Shown: positions 23,573 to 31,255, numbered from the stretch's first letter. The stretch is 34,307 nt of DNA from JAGNLM01 sp964439835 (GCA_964439835.1 CAYTPQ010000043.1:1-34307), one strand, 5' to 3'. Notes: a model not told the origin generated them from the sequence alone. Numbers and translations: made by a program.

Positions 23573-25482
23573 GCGGCATTCTCCATCGCACCGTGGCCGC
23601 GCCCGGCCATGGGCAGCACCAGGTGCAGGGTGGCGCCCAGACCCGGCCCTCGGCTCTCCGCGTAGAGCCGGCCCTGCAGCGCGTTCACGGTGTTCGCGCT
23701 CCAGTGCAGGCCCATACCGGAGCCCCGGTTCTTGGTCGAGAACCCGCGCTCGAACAGGTGCGGCAGGTTCTCGGCCGGGATCCCGACCCCGTTGTCCTCG
23801 ATCTGCAGGTGGACGACCGGCGCGCCGTCGAGCGTCTCTTCGCGGGCCCGGACCTGGACCCGACCGGGTCCGGCGGCGTCCCCCCGAGCGCGGATCGCCT
23901 CCCCGGCGTTGATCAACAGGTTGCTGAGCACCTGTTGCAGGGCCACTCGGGCAGCCTGAACGGGACCGATCTGCTCCAGACCAGGCTCCGCCTCGAACAC
24001 CAGGCCCTCACGGACGCGCTCCGGCAGCAGGCGCACGGTCTCTTCCATCAGGCCCGACAGGGCAACCGCCTCCAGCACCCGCTCGGCGCGGCTGAAGCGC
24101 TGCTGGTCCGCCAGGATCAGCAGGACGTGGTCGACCTGCGCTTGGACCCCCGCGAGCTCGTCGCCGGCGCGCCGGAGCAGGGCCTCGACCTCTTGCCCGG
24201 CGAGCTCCAGGAACTGGACGACCTCGGCGCGCTGGCTCGCGGGCGTTTCCGGGCTCTGCAGCATCGTGCGCGCCAGCTCCATGTCGCCGAGCGGCGACTG
24301 CCGGATCTCCCCGCGCAGGTTGGCGAGCTTGACGCCGACCGGGGTGATGGCGTTGCCGATGTTGTGCAGCACACCGCTCGCCATCTCGGCCACGCCGGAC
24401 CGGTAGGACTGCTCGACCAACCGCTTGCGGGTCTCCGCCAGGCGCTCGACCATGCGGTCGAACTCGCGGGCCAGCACACCGACCTCGTCCTTGCTGCGGA
24501 GGTCCAAAGGGGCCCCGAGGTCTGTCCCCGCGCCGATCGCGACGGCGTGCCGGGTCAGGCGGCCGACCTGGTCGAAGACGGTGCGCCGCAGCAGGAAGAG
24601 GAGCAGGAAAAGGGTCACCGCGCCCGCCAGGCCCAGGGAGATACTGGCGAACCGCAGGGCGCCGGCTCCCCGTTCGCTGATCGCCCGCGGCGTGCGGACC
24701 TCGAGCCGGATCAGCGGCTGACCGAAGACGTCGGTCACGACCGTCGCGCCGGTGGTTGCCTCCGGGCCCTCGACCAGGCGGATCGGGCTGTGCCGCATGC
24801 CCGCCGCCGACGCCGCGGTCGAGACGGCCTCCTCTGCGACCCCGCTGATCTCCTCGGGCGGCTCGACCCGCAGGTCGATGCGGCTCTGCGCCGCGAGCCG
24901 CGTGACGGCCTCGTCGTCCAGCAGGCGGCCCATCAGCACGGTGCCGCGCGCCGGCCCCTCGCTCTGGCTGGTCAGGATCGGGTGCGCGACCACCAGCACC
25001 GGCCCCGCCGGGGAGCTCACGATGCCGGACTTCAATCCCCGGTCGTCGACCTGGGCCAGCAGCGGGTACCCCACGGGCAGTGCGGGGCCCGTGAGATCAC
25101 CGAGGTCCACCTCGCCCTCGCCGTCGGCCGACGGGGCCAGCCCCCAGACCCGGTTGCCGTCGAGGTCGTAGATCCCCAGCAGCTGCACGCGAAGGCTCTG
25201 CAGGGCCTCGGGGTTGAGGTTCTCCTGCGCGAAATCCTCGTTGCGGTCCTCGACGTAGGCGTAGGTGTCGTCCCAGCGGCTCCAGTCGCTGGCAGACGGT
25301 CCGAGCACCTCGATCTCGCGCTGCAGCGCCTGCACCGCTCGCTCCACGTTGCGGGTGGCCTCCTCGCGCTCGAGCTCGACGAAGCTGGGATAGAGCACCA
25401 GCCGCTGGATGCTGATCTCGACTACCGAGTAGGCCCCGAACAGAACGAGCAGCAGGGCAATGACCTTGTTACGCAGTGACAT
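23569..25482 (-). CDS. Membrane histidine kinase with CHASE4 sensor
   Basis: A 637-residue sensor kinase: TM1 at about 7-29, periplasmic CHASE4 domain (about 35-270) with the signature DWSRWDDTYAYVEDRN, TM2 at about 278-299, a HAMP linker (FDQVGRLTRHAVAIG), a dimerisation helix with H373 in the variant context GVLHNIGNAITPVG, and an HATPase domain (NLLINAGEAI, IEDNGVGIP, FERGFSTKNRGSGMGLH). The HN form of the His box is known from a kinase subgroup that differs from the usual HExR type. It should autophosphorylate on a periplasmic cue and pass the phosphate to the receiver-GGDEF-EAL protein, whose gene overlaps its stop by four bases. The start has AGGAGAA upstream, 36 bases after the diguanylate cyclase stop. 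Confidence 0.93.
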   Translation of the reverse strand: MSLRNKVIALLLVLFGAYSVVEISIQRLVLYPSFVELEREEATRNVERAVQALQREIEVLGPSASDWSRWDDTYAYVEDRNEDFAQENLNPEALQSLRVQLLGIYDLDGNRVWGLAPSADGEGEVDLGDLTGPALPVGYPLLAQVDDRGLKSGIVSSPAGPVLVVAHPILTSQSEGPARGTVLMGRLLDDEAVTRLAAQSRIDLRVEPPEEISGVAEEAVSTAASAAGMRHSPIRLVEGPEATTGATVVTDVFGQPLIRLEVRTPRAISERGAGALRFASISLGLAGAVTLFLLLFLLRRTVFDQVGRLTRHAVAIGAGTDLGAPLDLRSKDEVGVLAREFDRMVERLAETRKRLVEQSYRSGVAEMASGVLHNIGNAITPVGVKLANLRGEIRQSPLGDMELARTMLQSPETPASQRAEVVQFLELAGQEVEALLRRAGDELAGVQAQVDHVLLILADQQRFSRAERVLEAVALSGLMEETVRLLPERVREGLVFEAEPGLEQIGPVQAARVALQQVLSNLLINAGEAIRARGDAAGPGRVQVRAREETLDGAPVVHLQIEDNGVGIPAENLPHLFERGFSTKNRGSGMGLHWSANTVNALQGRLYAESRGPGLGATLHLVLPMAGRGHGAMENAA

Positions 25483-25518
25483 CGTCTGGTTCTCCTGAGC
25501 GGAGTCTTCGGGTCCGCT

Positions 25519-26592
25519 TCACACATCCACCACGACCCGGTTGCGGCCGGCTCGCTTGGCCTTGTACAGCGCCTCGTCGCAACGGCGGGTGAGGTCCTCG
25601 ACCCCATCGCCGTGGCGGTACTGGGCGACACCGAGGGAGACCGTGACCGTGCCGATGTGCTCGCCGGTATCCGTGCGGCGAATGCGGGACTGCTCGATGG
25701 TCTTGCGGATGGCCTCGGCCACCGCGTGGGCCCCGCGCGCGGGGGTGTCGGGCAGGATGACCGCGAACTCCTCGCCGCCGAAGCGCGCCACCAGATCGCG
25801 GCCCTTCACGCAGGCCTTGAGCTGATTCGCGATCAGGCGCAGGACCCGATCGCCGATCAGGTGGCCGTAGCTGTCGTTGACACGCTTGAAGTGGTCGATG
25901 TCGACCAGCGCGATGCTGAGGTCCTGCTGCCCTGCCGCGGCCTTCTCCAGGCTCTCGCGCAGGGCGGCGTCGAGTGCGCGGCGGTTGGCGAGCCCGGTGA
26001 GGGTGTCGGTGGTCGCCTCCTGGCGCAGGCGCCCCAGCTCCTCGCGCAGGCCCTCGACCTCGTTCGCGGTGTTGCCCAGGTGCTCTGCGAGCCCCCGCTC
26101 GGCGCGCGCGATGGCACGCGTCTCTTCGAGGACCGCCGTGACCAGACTGGCGATCGGCGAGGCGCCGACCTCCTGCTCGATCCGTTGGGCGTGGGACTCC
26201 AGGGACTCGCGGGCGCGTCCGGCGTCAGCGCCGGTGGCGCCGACGCACTGCAGGGTGTCTTCCACCAGCCGCCGGAGGTGCAGGCGCAGCCGCTCGACCA
26301 GCCCCGCGTCGCGGGGGCAGACGTGGCGCAGGAACAGCTGCCGGGTGAGCTCGTCCGTGACGGGCTCCTTGCCGGCCAGACAGCGGTTCAACTCATCCGT
26401 CAACTCCCGGCTCCGCCCGGACGTGTAGTCGTAGAAGACCGCGAAGTTGACGGGGTTGGCGGGCAGTTGCTGCCGGGCTAACAGCGGCAAGACCATCCGC
26501 GCACACTCGGCGGCCCGCTCGTACGAGTCGGCGTATAGATCGGGGGCAGGCGCAGCGACTGACGACGCGGCAGACGACGATAACGGTTCCAT
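25519..26592 (-). CDS. Diguanylate cyclase (GGDEF domain)
   Basis: This 357-residue cytoplasmic protein makes c-di-GMP from GTP. The C-terminal GGDEF domain has the active variant GGEEF (272-276), plus DTLTGLANRRAL, VDIDHFKRVND and the YGH element. The inhibitory RxxD site is replaced by KGRD (263-266), so product inhibition may be weak. The N-terminal 190 residues are helical (ARQQLPANPVNFAVFYDYTSG), a pattern found in several proteobacterial cyclases with an uncharacterised helical input region, ending in a coiled coil. I chose ATG 26592 because AGGAGCGAGC lies directly upstream; an earlier ATG adds 13 residues without a ribosome-binding site. It is the first gene of the five-gene signalling operon. 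Confidence 0.93.
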   Translation of the reverse strand: MEPLSSSAASSVAAPAPDLYADSYERAAECARMVLPLLARQQLPANPVNFAVFYDYTSGRSRELTDELNRCLAGKEPVTDELTRQLFLRHVCPRDAGLVERLRLHLRRLVEDTLQCVGATGADAGRARESLESHAQRIEQEVGASPIASLVTAVLEETRAIARAERGLAEHLGNTANEVEGLREELGRLRQEATTDTLTGLANRRALDAALRESLEKAAAGQQDLSIALVDIDHFKRVNDSYGHLIGDRVLRLIANQLKACVKGRDLVARFGGEEFAVILPDTPARGAHAVAEAIRKTIEQSRIRRTDTGEHIGTVTVSLGVAQYRHGDGVEDLTRRCDEALYKAKRAGRNRVVVDV

Positions 26593-26666
26593 GCTCGCTC
26601 CTAGCACTGCCTCGGCAGCTAGTAACGGCATCCCGGCGGCCCCGACTCAGGGCACACCGCCCCGAC

Positions 26667-26697
26667 TTCTTAGCATTCCGTCACTGATTTCTTAGCA
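26667..26697. promoter_or_regulatory. 9-bp direct repeats spaced 22 bp, upstream of the cyclase gene
   Basis: TTCTTAGCA occurs at 26667-26675 and again at 26689-26697, exactly 22 bp apart (two helical turns), 75-105 bases upstream of the diguanylate cyclase start. Direct repeats with this phasing are typical of sites for response regulators and AraC-type activators. The local sequence is AT-rich against a GC-rich background. The site is seen directly; the regulator is unknown. Confidence 0.45.
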
Positions 26698-26843
26698 AAT
26701 CGGTAGCGAGTGGCGGCAGGCGGGCCCGGCTGAACTCCGCTTCGCTGGGCGACGGCAGCCTGGCACCGATGCGGCGGTCTCGGGCCAGGGGCACCGCTGA
26801 TGAAGACTCGGCGGACGAGCTGGAGCTACTGGCACTGCGCGGC

Positions 26844-26894
26844 AAGCCGGACCACCCGGCACCGGAGGACTGCGAGTACTATCTCTGTGGGCCG
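26844..26894 (+). pseudogene. Fragment resembling the NqrF C-terminus
   Basis: In one plus-strand frame this segment reads KPDHPAPEDCEYYLCGP, closely like the NAD-binding end of NqrF, the FAD subunit of Na-translocating NADH:quinone reductase (DHxAPEDCEYYMCGPP). Flanking residues on both sides do not continue the family. The frame closes at 26975 after Gly-rich sequence. I read it as a leftover of a lost or recombined nqrF gene. The match is short (17 residues) and from memory, so chance or another flavin reductase is possible. Confidence 0.4.
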
Positions 26895-27068
26895 TGCGCC
26901 CCCCGGTGGAACGGCTGGCTCGACGGTATGGGCGAGGCATCCAGCGGGGGGGGCCTGAACCGCGGCGCGGGCTGAGCCGCCGAGCTCGGCGACCAGCGCA
27001 GGCGGCCTGACGACGTCCCCGTAGAACGGGAGCGAGCGCTCCACGGCCCGGACTTACAATAAGCGGGG

Positions 27069-27095
27069 GAACGTCAGTTCTTCGAAGACCGCGGG
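27069..27095. repeat. 27-bp direct repeat, copy at the synthetase 3' end
   Basis: This 27-base segment matches 28888-28914 at 25 of 27 positions in the same orientation. It contains the stop codon and the last codons of the acyl-CoA synthetase gene. Together the copies frame that gene, about 1.8 kb apart. Confidence 0.75.
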
Positions 27096-28822
27096 AGGAA
27101 ACCCCGCAGGTTTACCTCCGCGGCGCGCATCCGCTCGACGGCGATCTCGCGCATACGGAAGCGCTGCAGCTTGCCAGTCACGGTCATCGGAAACTCCTCG
27201 ACGAGCTCCACATACCGCGGGACCTTGTAGTGGGCGATGCGCCCGCGGCAGTAGTCGCGGAGCTCCTCCGGATCGGCGCGCTCGCCGGCGCGGAGCTGGA
27301 CCCAGGCCATGACCTCCTCGCCGTAGAAGTCGTCGGGCACGCCGAAGACCGCGGCCTGGGCCACCTTCGGGTGGGTGAGGAGGAAGTCCTCGATCTCCCG
27401 CGGGTAGATGTTCTCGCCGGCGCGGATGATCATCTCCTTCAAGCGGCCGGTGATCCGCAGGTAGCCGTCGGCGTCCATCGTCCCCAGGTCGCCCGAGTGC
27501 AGCCAGCCGGCGGCGTCGATCGCGCGGGCGGTGGCCTCGGGGTCGCCATAGTAGCCGCGCATCACGTGGTAGCCGCGGAAGCAGACCTCGCCGACCTCGC
27601 CGCAGGGCGCGGTCTCGCCCCCGTCCAGGCGCACCACCTTCGCCTCCTGGTGCGGCAGGTTGGTCCCCACCGTCTCCAGGCGGCGCTCGAGCGCGTCCTC
27701 GGGCGAGGTCAGGTGGGTCAACGGCGAGGCCTCGGTCTCGCCGTAGCCGATCAGGATCTCCGGGCAGTGCAGCTCGGACATCACCCGGCGCATGAGAGCG
27801 GGAGGACAGGGGGCGCCCGCCATGATCCCGGTGCGCAGGCTCGCGAGGTCGAGCCCGGCGCGGGCCGGGTGCTCGAGCAGGGCGATGAACATGGTGGGCA
27901 CGCCGTGCACGGCGGTGCAGCGCTCGCGGGCGATGGCCGAGAGCACGGCCTCGGCGTCGAAGTGCTCGCAGGGGATGACGGCGCAGGCGCCGACCGCGAG
28001 GCAGAGGAGATTCGCCAGCACCATCCCGAAGCAGTGGTAGAAGGGCACCGGGATCGCCAGCCGGTCGCCCGCGCCGAAGCCCATCGCGCGGGCGGAGAAC
28101 CAGGCGTTGTTGAGCAGGTTGTGGTGGGTCAGCACCACCGCCTTCGGGAAGCCCGTGGTCCCCGAGGTGAACTGGATGTTGATCGGGTCGTCGCGGTCCA
28201 GCGCCCTGGTCGCGGCGTCCAGGCGCTCGGGCGCCACACCCTCCCCCGCCGCCAGGACCTCCGGCCAGCTCGTGAATCCGGGCGCAGGCCGCCCGGTGCG
28301 CATCGGGTCCCTCGGGTCGTAGACCACGACCCGCCGCAGGTGCGGGAGCTTCGCATCGGCGAGAGCGTCCGGCGTCGCCGTGTCGAGCGCAGGCACGACT
28401 TCGCGCAGCGTGGCCACGTAGTCGCTCGAGCGGAAGGCCGGGATCGCGAACAGCCCCTGCACCTCGGCCCGCGCGAGGGCGTGGGCCAGCTCCCGGGTGC
28501 GGTTCGCCGGGTTGACGTTCACCAGCACCGCGCCGATCCGCGCGGTCGCGAGTTGCAGCAGCAGCCACTCCAGGTTGTTGGTCGACCACACGCCGACGCG
28601 GTCGCCACGCCCGAAGCCGAGGCCGAGCAACCCGCGCGCCAGGCGGTCGGTCTCCTCGGCCAGCCCCGCGTAGGTCAGCCGCCGCCCCTGGGGTACCGAC
28701 ACGACGGCCTCGGCCTCCGGCAGGCGGGCGCAGACCCCGCCGAGGTGCTCGGGTATGGTCGCCCCGAGCAGCGGCTCGACGCCGCCGTGGTGGCAGTAGC
28801 TGTGCGTTCGGCCTTCGGCCAC
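27074..28822 (-). CDS. AMP-forming acyl-CoA synthetase
   Basis: This 582-residue ANL-superfamily ligase activates a carboxylic acid with ATP and joins it to CoA. Motifs are complete: P-loop FTSGTTGFPKAVVLTHHN, GYGETEASP, the hinge region SGDLGTMDADGYLRITGR, KEMIIRAGENIYPREIE, and the catalytic Lys in TVTGKLQRFRMRE. The pattern resembles medium/long-chain fatty acyl-CoA synthetases and related AMP-binding proteins; the exact acid is unknown. I chose GTG 28822 because GAGG lies seven bases upstream and the normal N-terminus begins here. The frame stays open about 100 codons further but reads as non-family sequence. Two palindromes lie upstream (28851-28864 and 28885-28902). No other fatty-acid genes are adjacent. 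Confidence 0.92.
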   Translation of the reverse strand: MAEGRTHSYCHHGGVEPLLGATIPEHLGGVCARLPEAEAVVSVPQGRRLTYAGLAEETDRLARGLLGLGFGRGDRVGVWSTNNLEWLLLQLATARIGAVLVNVNPANRTRELAHALARAEVQGLFAIPAFRSSDYVATLREVVPALDTATPDALADAKLPHLRRVVVYDPRDPMRTGRPAPGFTSWPEVLAAGEGVAPERLDAATRALDRDDPINIQFTSGTTGFPKAVVLTHHNLLNNAWFSARAMGFGAGDRLAIPVPFYHCFGMVLANLLCLAVGACAVIPCEHFDAEAVLSAIARERCTAVHGVPTMFIALLEHPARAGLDLASLRTGIMAGAPCPPALMRRVMSELHCPEILIGYGETEASPLTHLTSPEDALERRLETVGTNLPHQEAKVVRLDGGETAPCGEVGEVCFRGYHVMRGYYGDPEATARAIDAAGWLHSGDLGTMDADGYLRITGRLKEMIIRAGENIYPREIEDFLLTHPKVAQAAVFGVPDDFYGEEVMAWVQLRAGERADPEELRDYCRGRIAHYKVPRYVELVEEFPMTVTGKLQRFRMREIAVERMRAAEVNLRGFLPRSSKN

Positions 28823-28850
28823 AGGAGACCTCGTCGTCTGCGGGGAGAGA

Positions 28851-28864
28851 CTAAGGTGCCTTAG
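28851..28864. promoter_or_regulatory. 14-bp palindrome upstream of the acyl-CoA synthetase
   Basis: CTAAGG-TG-CCTTAG is a perfect 6-2-6 inverted repeat located 29-42 bases upstream of the synthetase GTG. It lies where a repressor would overlap the promoter or leader. It is seen directly; the binder is unknown. Confidence 0.45.
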
Positions 28865-28884
28865 CCTTGCACCCGCGCACAATA

Positions 28885-28902
28885 GAAGAACGTCCGTTCT
28901 TC
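28885..28902. promoter_or_regulatory. 18-bp palindrome within the upstream direct-repeat copy
   Basis: GAAGAACG-TC-CGTTCTTC is a perfect 8-2-8 inverted repeat, 63-80 bases upstream of the synthetase start. The copy at the 3' end of the gene keeps only part of the symmetry, so the intact palindrome may be the functional one, such as a TetR-type operator. This is inferred. Confidence 0.45.
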
Positions 28903-28914
28903 GACGACCGCGGG
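28888..28914. repeat. 27-bp direct repeat, copy upstream of the synthetase
   Basis: It is the second copy of the repeat at 27069-27095, with 25 of 27 bases identical. It lies in the gap between the synthetase start and the DUF4143 ATPase stop and overlaps the 18-bp palindrome. Confidence 0.75.
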
Positions 28915-29012
28915 CGGGAAAACCGGCCCGCTGGATCCTCTCCGCGTCCACCAGGATGAGTCCTGCCCAGGGGACCCCGGGCGCGTAAAGTCGGCCGCGC
29001 CTGCGGTGCGGA

Positions 29013-30203
29013 TCAGACAGCGAACCACGGGCGGACCGCCACGCCGGAACGCTCGTAGGCGTCCGTCCCTGCGTACAGGAGGGTGGCGTCGCCCGCGAGC
29101 GGTCCAGCCAGCCGGGACCACCACCGCAACCCATCGAGCATGTCCGACGCCACGGTCGCCCCCGACTTGATCTCGACCGGATATAACGCAGCGGCTTCCT
29201 CGATCAGCAGATCGATCTCGTGACCGCCCTGATCGCGCCAGAAGTAGATGGGTGGGCTGCGCCGGTGGCTCCAGTAGGCCTTCGCCACCTCGGCCACCAC
29301 GTAGCCCTCGAACAGGGCACCGCGCAACGGATGGCCGTCGAGCTGACCGGCCTCACGAATGCCGAGCAGGTAGCAGACGAGACCGGTGTCGTAGAAATAG
29401 AGCTTGGGGCTCTTGATCAACCGCTTGTTGAAGTTCCGGTGGTGCGGCGGGAGCAGGAACACGATGAAGCTCGCCTTCAGCACCGACAGCCAGCGACGGG
29501 CGGTGTCCACCGACACCCCGCAATCCCCGGCAAGCGAGGCGTAGTTGAGGATCTGCCCGACCCTTCCTGCGCAGAGCCTCAGGAAGCGCTCGAAGGTCTC
29601 GAGGTCGCCGACGTTGACCAATGCGCGCACGTCACGCTCGACGTAGGTCCGCACGTAGTCGGACAACCAGACCTCCGGGGGGATCCCGCGGTCGTGGATG
29701 GGCGGATAGCCGCCGGCACGGATCAGGCCCCAGCAATCCAGACCGCTCTCGCGATTGGCGAACAGCGCCGGGGGGAGTGCCGGGTCCTGCTGGGACTGAC
29801 GTTCCAGCTCCGCGCGCGAAAACGGAAGCAGGTGAAGGATGCCGCAGCGGCCCGCCAGGGTCTGGGAGACCTTCTCCATCAGCAGGAGGTTCTGCGAGCC
29901 AGTCAGGACGAAGCGCCCCGGCAGGGGGTCTCGATCCACGACCGACTGCAGGTGGGACAGCAGATCCGGGACGCGCTGGACCTCGTCGATCACCAGGCGT
30001 CCGGGGAAACGGGTCAGGAAGCCCCGGGGGTCCTCCCGGGCGAACGCGCGCGTATCGGTCTCCTCCAGGGATACGTAGTCGTGGTCCGGAAAGGTCGCCC
30101 GCGCCAGGGTGGTCTTTCCGGACTGCCGCGGACCGGTCAGGGTGACCACCGGGTAGTACCCGGCGTCTCGCAGGAGGTAGCTCGTGAGGAGCCGTGGGAT
30201 CAC
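29013..30203 (-). CDS. AAA ATPase with DUF4143 domain
   Basis: This 396-residue protein has an N-terminal P-loop ATPase (Walker A GPRQSGKT at 24-31, Walker B RLVIDE at 69-74, sensor-like LTGSQN) and a C-terminal DUF4143 domain. The latter has a winged-helix-like stretch (LAGDCGVSVDTARRWLSVL) and a nuclease-like end, GGHEIDLLIEE...YPVEIKSG, that matches a PD-(D/E)xK arrangement. The family is common in accessory regions of bacteria and archaea, and its cellular role is not established. The start is GTG 30203; there is no recognisable Shine-Dalgarno, and a promoter at 30210-30238 would start the transcript at or next to the GTG. It stands alone between the synthetase and por genes. All core motifs look intact. 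Confidence 0.9.
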   Translation of the reverse strand: MIPRLLTSYLLRDAGYYPVVTLTGPRQSGKTTLARATFPDHDYVSLEETDTRAFAREDPRGFLTRFPGRLVIDEVQRVPDLLSHLQSVVDRDPLPGRFVLTGSQNLLLMEKVSQTLAGRCGILHLLPFSRAELERQSQQDPALPPALFANRESGLDCWGLIRAGGYPPIHDRGIPPEVWLSDYVRTYVERDVRALVNVGDLETFERFLRLCAGRVGQILNYASLAGDCGVSVDTARRWLSVLKASFIVFLLPPHHRNFNKRLIKSPKLYFYDTGLVCYLLGIREAGQLDGHPLRGALFEGYVVAEVAKAYWSHRRSPPIYFWRDQGGHEIDLLIEEAAALYPVEIKSGATVASDMLDGLRWWSRLAGPLAGDATLLYAGTDAYERSGVAVRPWFAV

Positions 30204-30209
30204 GAGACA

Positions 30210-30238
30210 AATCTACGTTTCGATCATCGATCTGTCAA
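30210..30238 (-). promoter_or_regulatory. Sigma-70-type promoter of the DUF4143 ATPase
   Basis: On the minus strand a perfect TTGACA (30238-30233) is followed by exactly 17 bases and TAGATT (30215-30210, 4/6 to TATAAT). The spacer holds GATCGATGATC. The expected start point is about 30203, the GTG itself, so the mRNA would be leaderless. This is the best promoter match I saw in the window. Confidence 0.65.
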
Positions 30239-30249
30239 AAGGGTCGTGC

Positions 30250-30298
30250 GTCCTGTGTCCTGCGTCCTGCGTCCTGCGTCCTGCGTCCTGCGTCCTGC
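30250..30298. repeat. Heptanucleotide tandem repeat, seven copies
   Basis: The unit GTCCTGC is repeated seven times without gaps (the first copy is GTCCTGT). It lies between the porB stop and the promoter of the DUF4143 gene, outside any supported gene. Seven-base units are not codon multiples, and copy number is likely to vary by slippage. Confidence 0.9.
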
Positions 30299-30325
30299 AA
30301 CGCAGGATAGGGAAGCGAGACCGGG

Positions 30326-31255
30326 TCAGGAGCCTGGGTAGCCCTCCGCCCCCGCCCAGTAGGCGTCCACCCGGGCCTGGATCTCGGCAATCAGCGCCTC
30401 GTCCCGCTCCGGGGCGAACAGGTGGGCGAAGCGTCCCTGGCGCTTCAGGTACTCCTCGACCGGCAGGCGGGGGTGCGGCACCTTGCTGTGAACGACGTGA
30501 CCGTCGACGTACTCCTTGAGCGGCCAGACACCCGTGCGCACCGCCAGGTGCCCGACCTCGGCCGACTCCCGCGGGTCGAAGTCCCAGCCGGTCGGGCAGG
30601 GCGAGAGCGCGATCAGGAGCCGCGGCCCGGCGAGGGAGGCGGCCCGCTCGACCTTGCGGGCCAGGTCCAGCGGCTCGGCCCCGACCACGGTAGCCACGTA
30701 GGCGGGGCGGTTCGCCACCCACAGCGCGAACAGGTCCTTCTTGAAGCCCGGGAAGCCCCGGCGGCCGGTGCTGGTCGCGGTGCGGGCGCCGTGGGGCGTG
30801 GACTCCGAGCTCTGCTGGCCGGTGTTGCCGTAGCCCTCGTTGTCGTAGCAGAGGTAGAGGAAGTCGAGGCCGCGGTCGATCGCCCCCGAGGTCGCCGAGA
30901 GCCCCATGCCGACGGCCGCCCCGTCGCCGGTCAGCACGACGACCTCCAGGTCCTCCTCCGCGGGTATCCGGCCCTTCTGGATCAGCACGTCCAGCGCGTC
31001 GCGCACACCCTGGGCCCCGGCCGGGGCGCTCGCCATCGCGGCGTAGAGCCAGGACCCGCGGAACGGCGTGAAGGGGTAGGTGGAAAGCAGGGTCATGCAG
31101 CCGGCGGCGTTGACGAAGACGGTCCGCGCCCCGAGCACATCGTAGACCTGGTGGACCGCCTCCAGCCCGCCGCAGCCGGCACACATGGGCGTGCCGGTGC
31201 CCAGCAACCGGGTCGAGGGCAGGTCGCGGGCGCGGTGAAAGACGCTCTCGCTCAT
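30326..31255 (-). CDS. porB: 2-oxoacid:ferredoxin oxidoreductase, beta subunit
   Basis: This 309-residue subunit binds thiamine diphosphate and one [4Fe-4S] cluster. The TPP motif runs from GDG (110-112) to N139 in CYDNEGYGNTGQQ. Four Cys fit the cluster ligands of PorB: C25 and C28 in MCAGCGG, C53 in AAGCMT, and C220 in SPCPTGW. With PorA and PorGD it should oxidatively decarboxylate pyruvate or a related 2-oxoacid to acyl-CoA and CO2 with reduction of ferredoxin, or run in reverse. Its ATG overlaps the porA stop (ATGA). It is the last gene of the por operon. The substrate (pyruvate, 2-oxoisovalerate or other) is not settled by the sequence; the gene symbol assumes pyruvate. Confidence 0.88.
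   Translation of the reverse strand: MSESVFHRARDLPSTRLLGTGTPMCAGCGGLEAVHQVYDVLGARTVFVNAAGCMTLLSTYPFTPFRGSWLYAAMASAPAGAQGVRDALDVLIQKGRIPAEEDLEVVVLTGDGAAVGMGLSATSGAIDRGLDFLYLCYDNEGYGNTGQQSSESTPHGARTATSTGRRGFPGFKKDLFALWVANRPAYVATVVGAEPLDLARKVERAASLAGPRLLIALSPCPTGWDFDPRESAEVGHLAVRTGVWPLKEYVDGHVVHSKVPHPRLPVEEYLKRQGRFAHLFAPERDEALIAEIQARVDAYWAGAEGYPGS

Larger units (their letters stand above)
26593..27073. other. 481-base gap: control region plus gene debris
   Basis: No intact gene is supported here. The left part should hold the promoter of the signalling operon and contains a pair of 9-bp direct repeats (26667-26697). The middle carries a short fragment resembling NqrF (26844-26894). The right part has a small inverted repeat, GGAGCG-AG-CGCTCC (27029-27042), 31 bases after the acyl-CoA synthetase stop on the minus strand, a weak terminator candidate. 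Confidence 0.5.

Noticed and set aside
20474..23665. Very long plus-strand open frame (1063 codons)
   Set aside because: It is antisense to the chemoreceptor, TorF and receiver-GGDEF-EAL genes, whose domain motifs are complete. GC-rich third positions keep the opposite strand open. No family motif is seen.
26826..27044. Minus-strand 72-codon frame in the gap after the synthetase gene
   Set aside because: It has no ribosome-binding site and no family similarity, and it is antisense to the NqrF-like fragment.
27230..28864. Plus-strand open frame of 544 codons
   Set aside because: It is antisense to the acyl-CoA synthetase, with no recognisable motif.
28823..29134. N-terminal extension of the acyl-CoA synthetase frame
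   Set aside because: It is open but reads as Arg-rich non-family sequence, crosses two palindromes and a direct repeat, and overlaps the DUF4143 gene end. The GTG at 28822 has a ribosome-binding site.
30250..30298. Short tandem repeats as a CRISPR array
   Set aside because: The unit is seven bases with no spacers.
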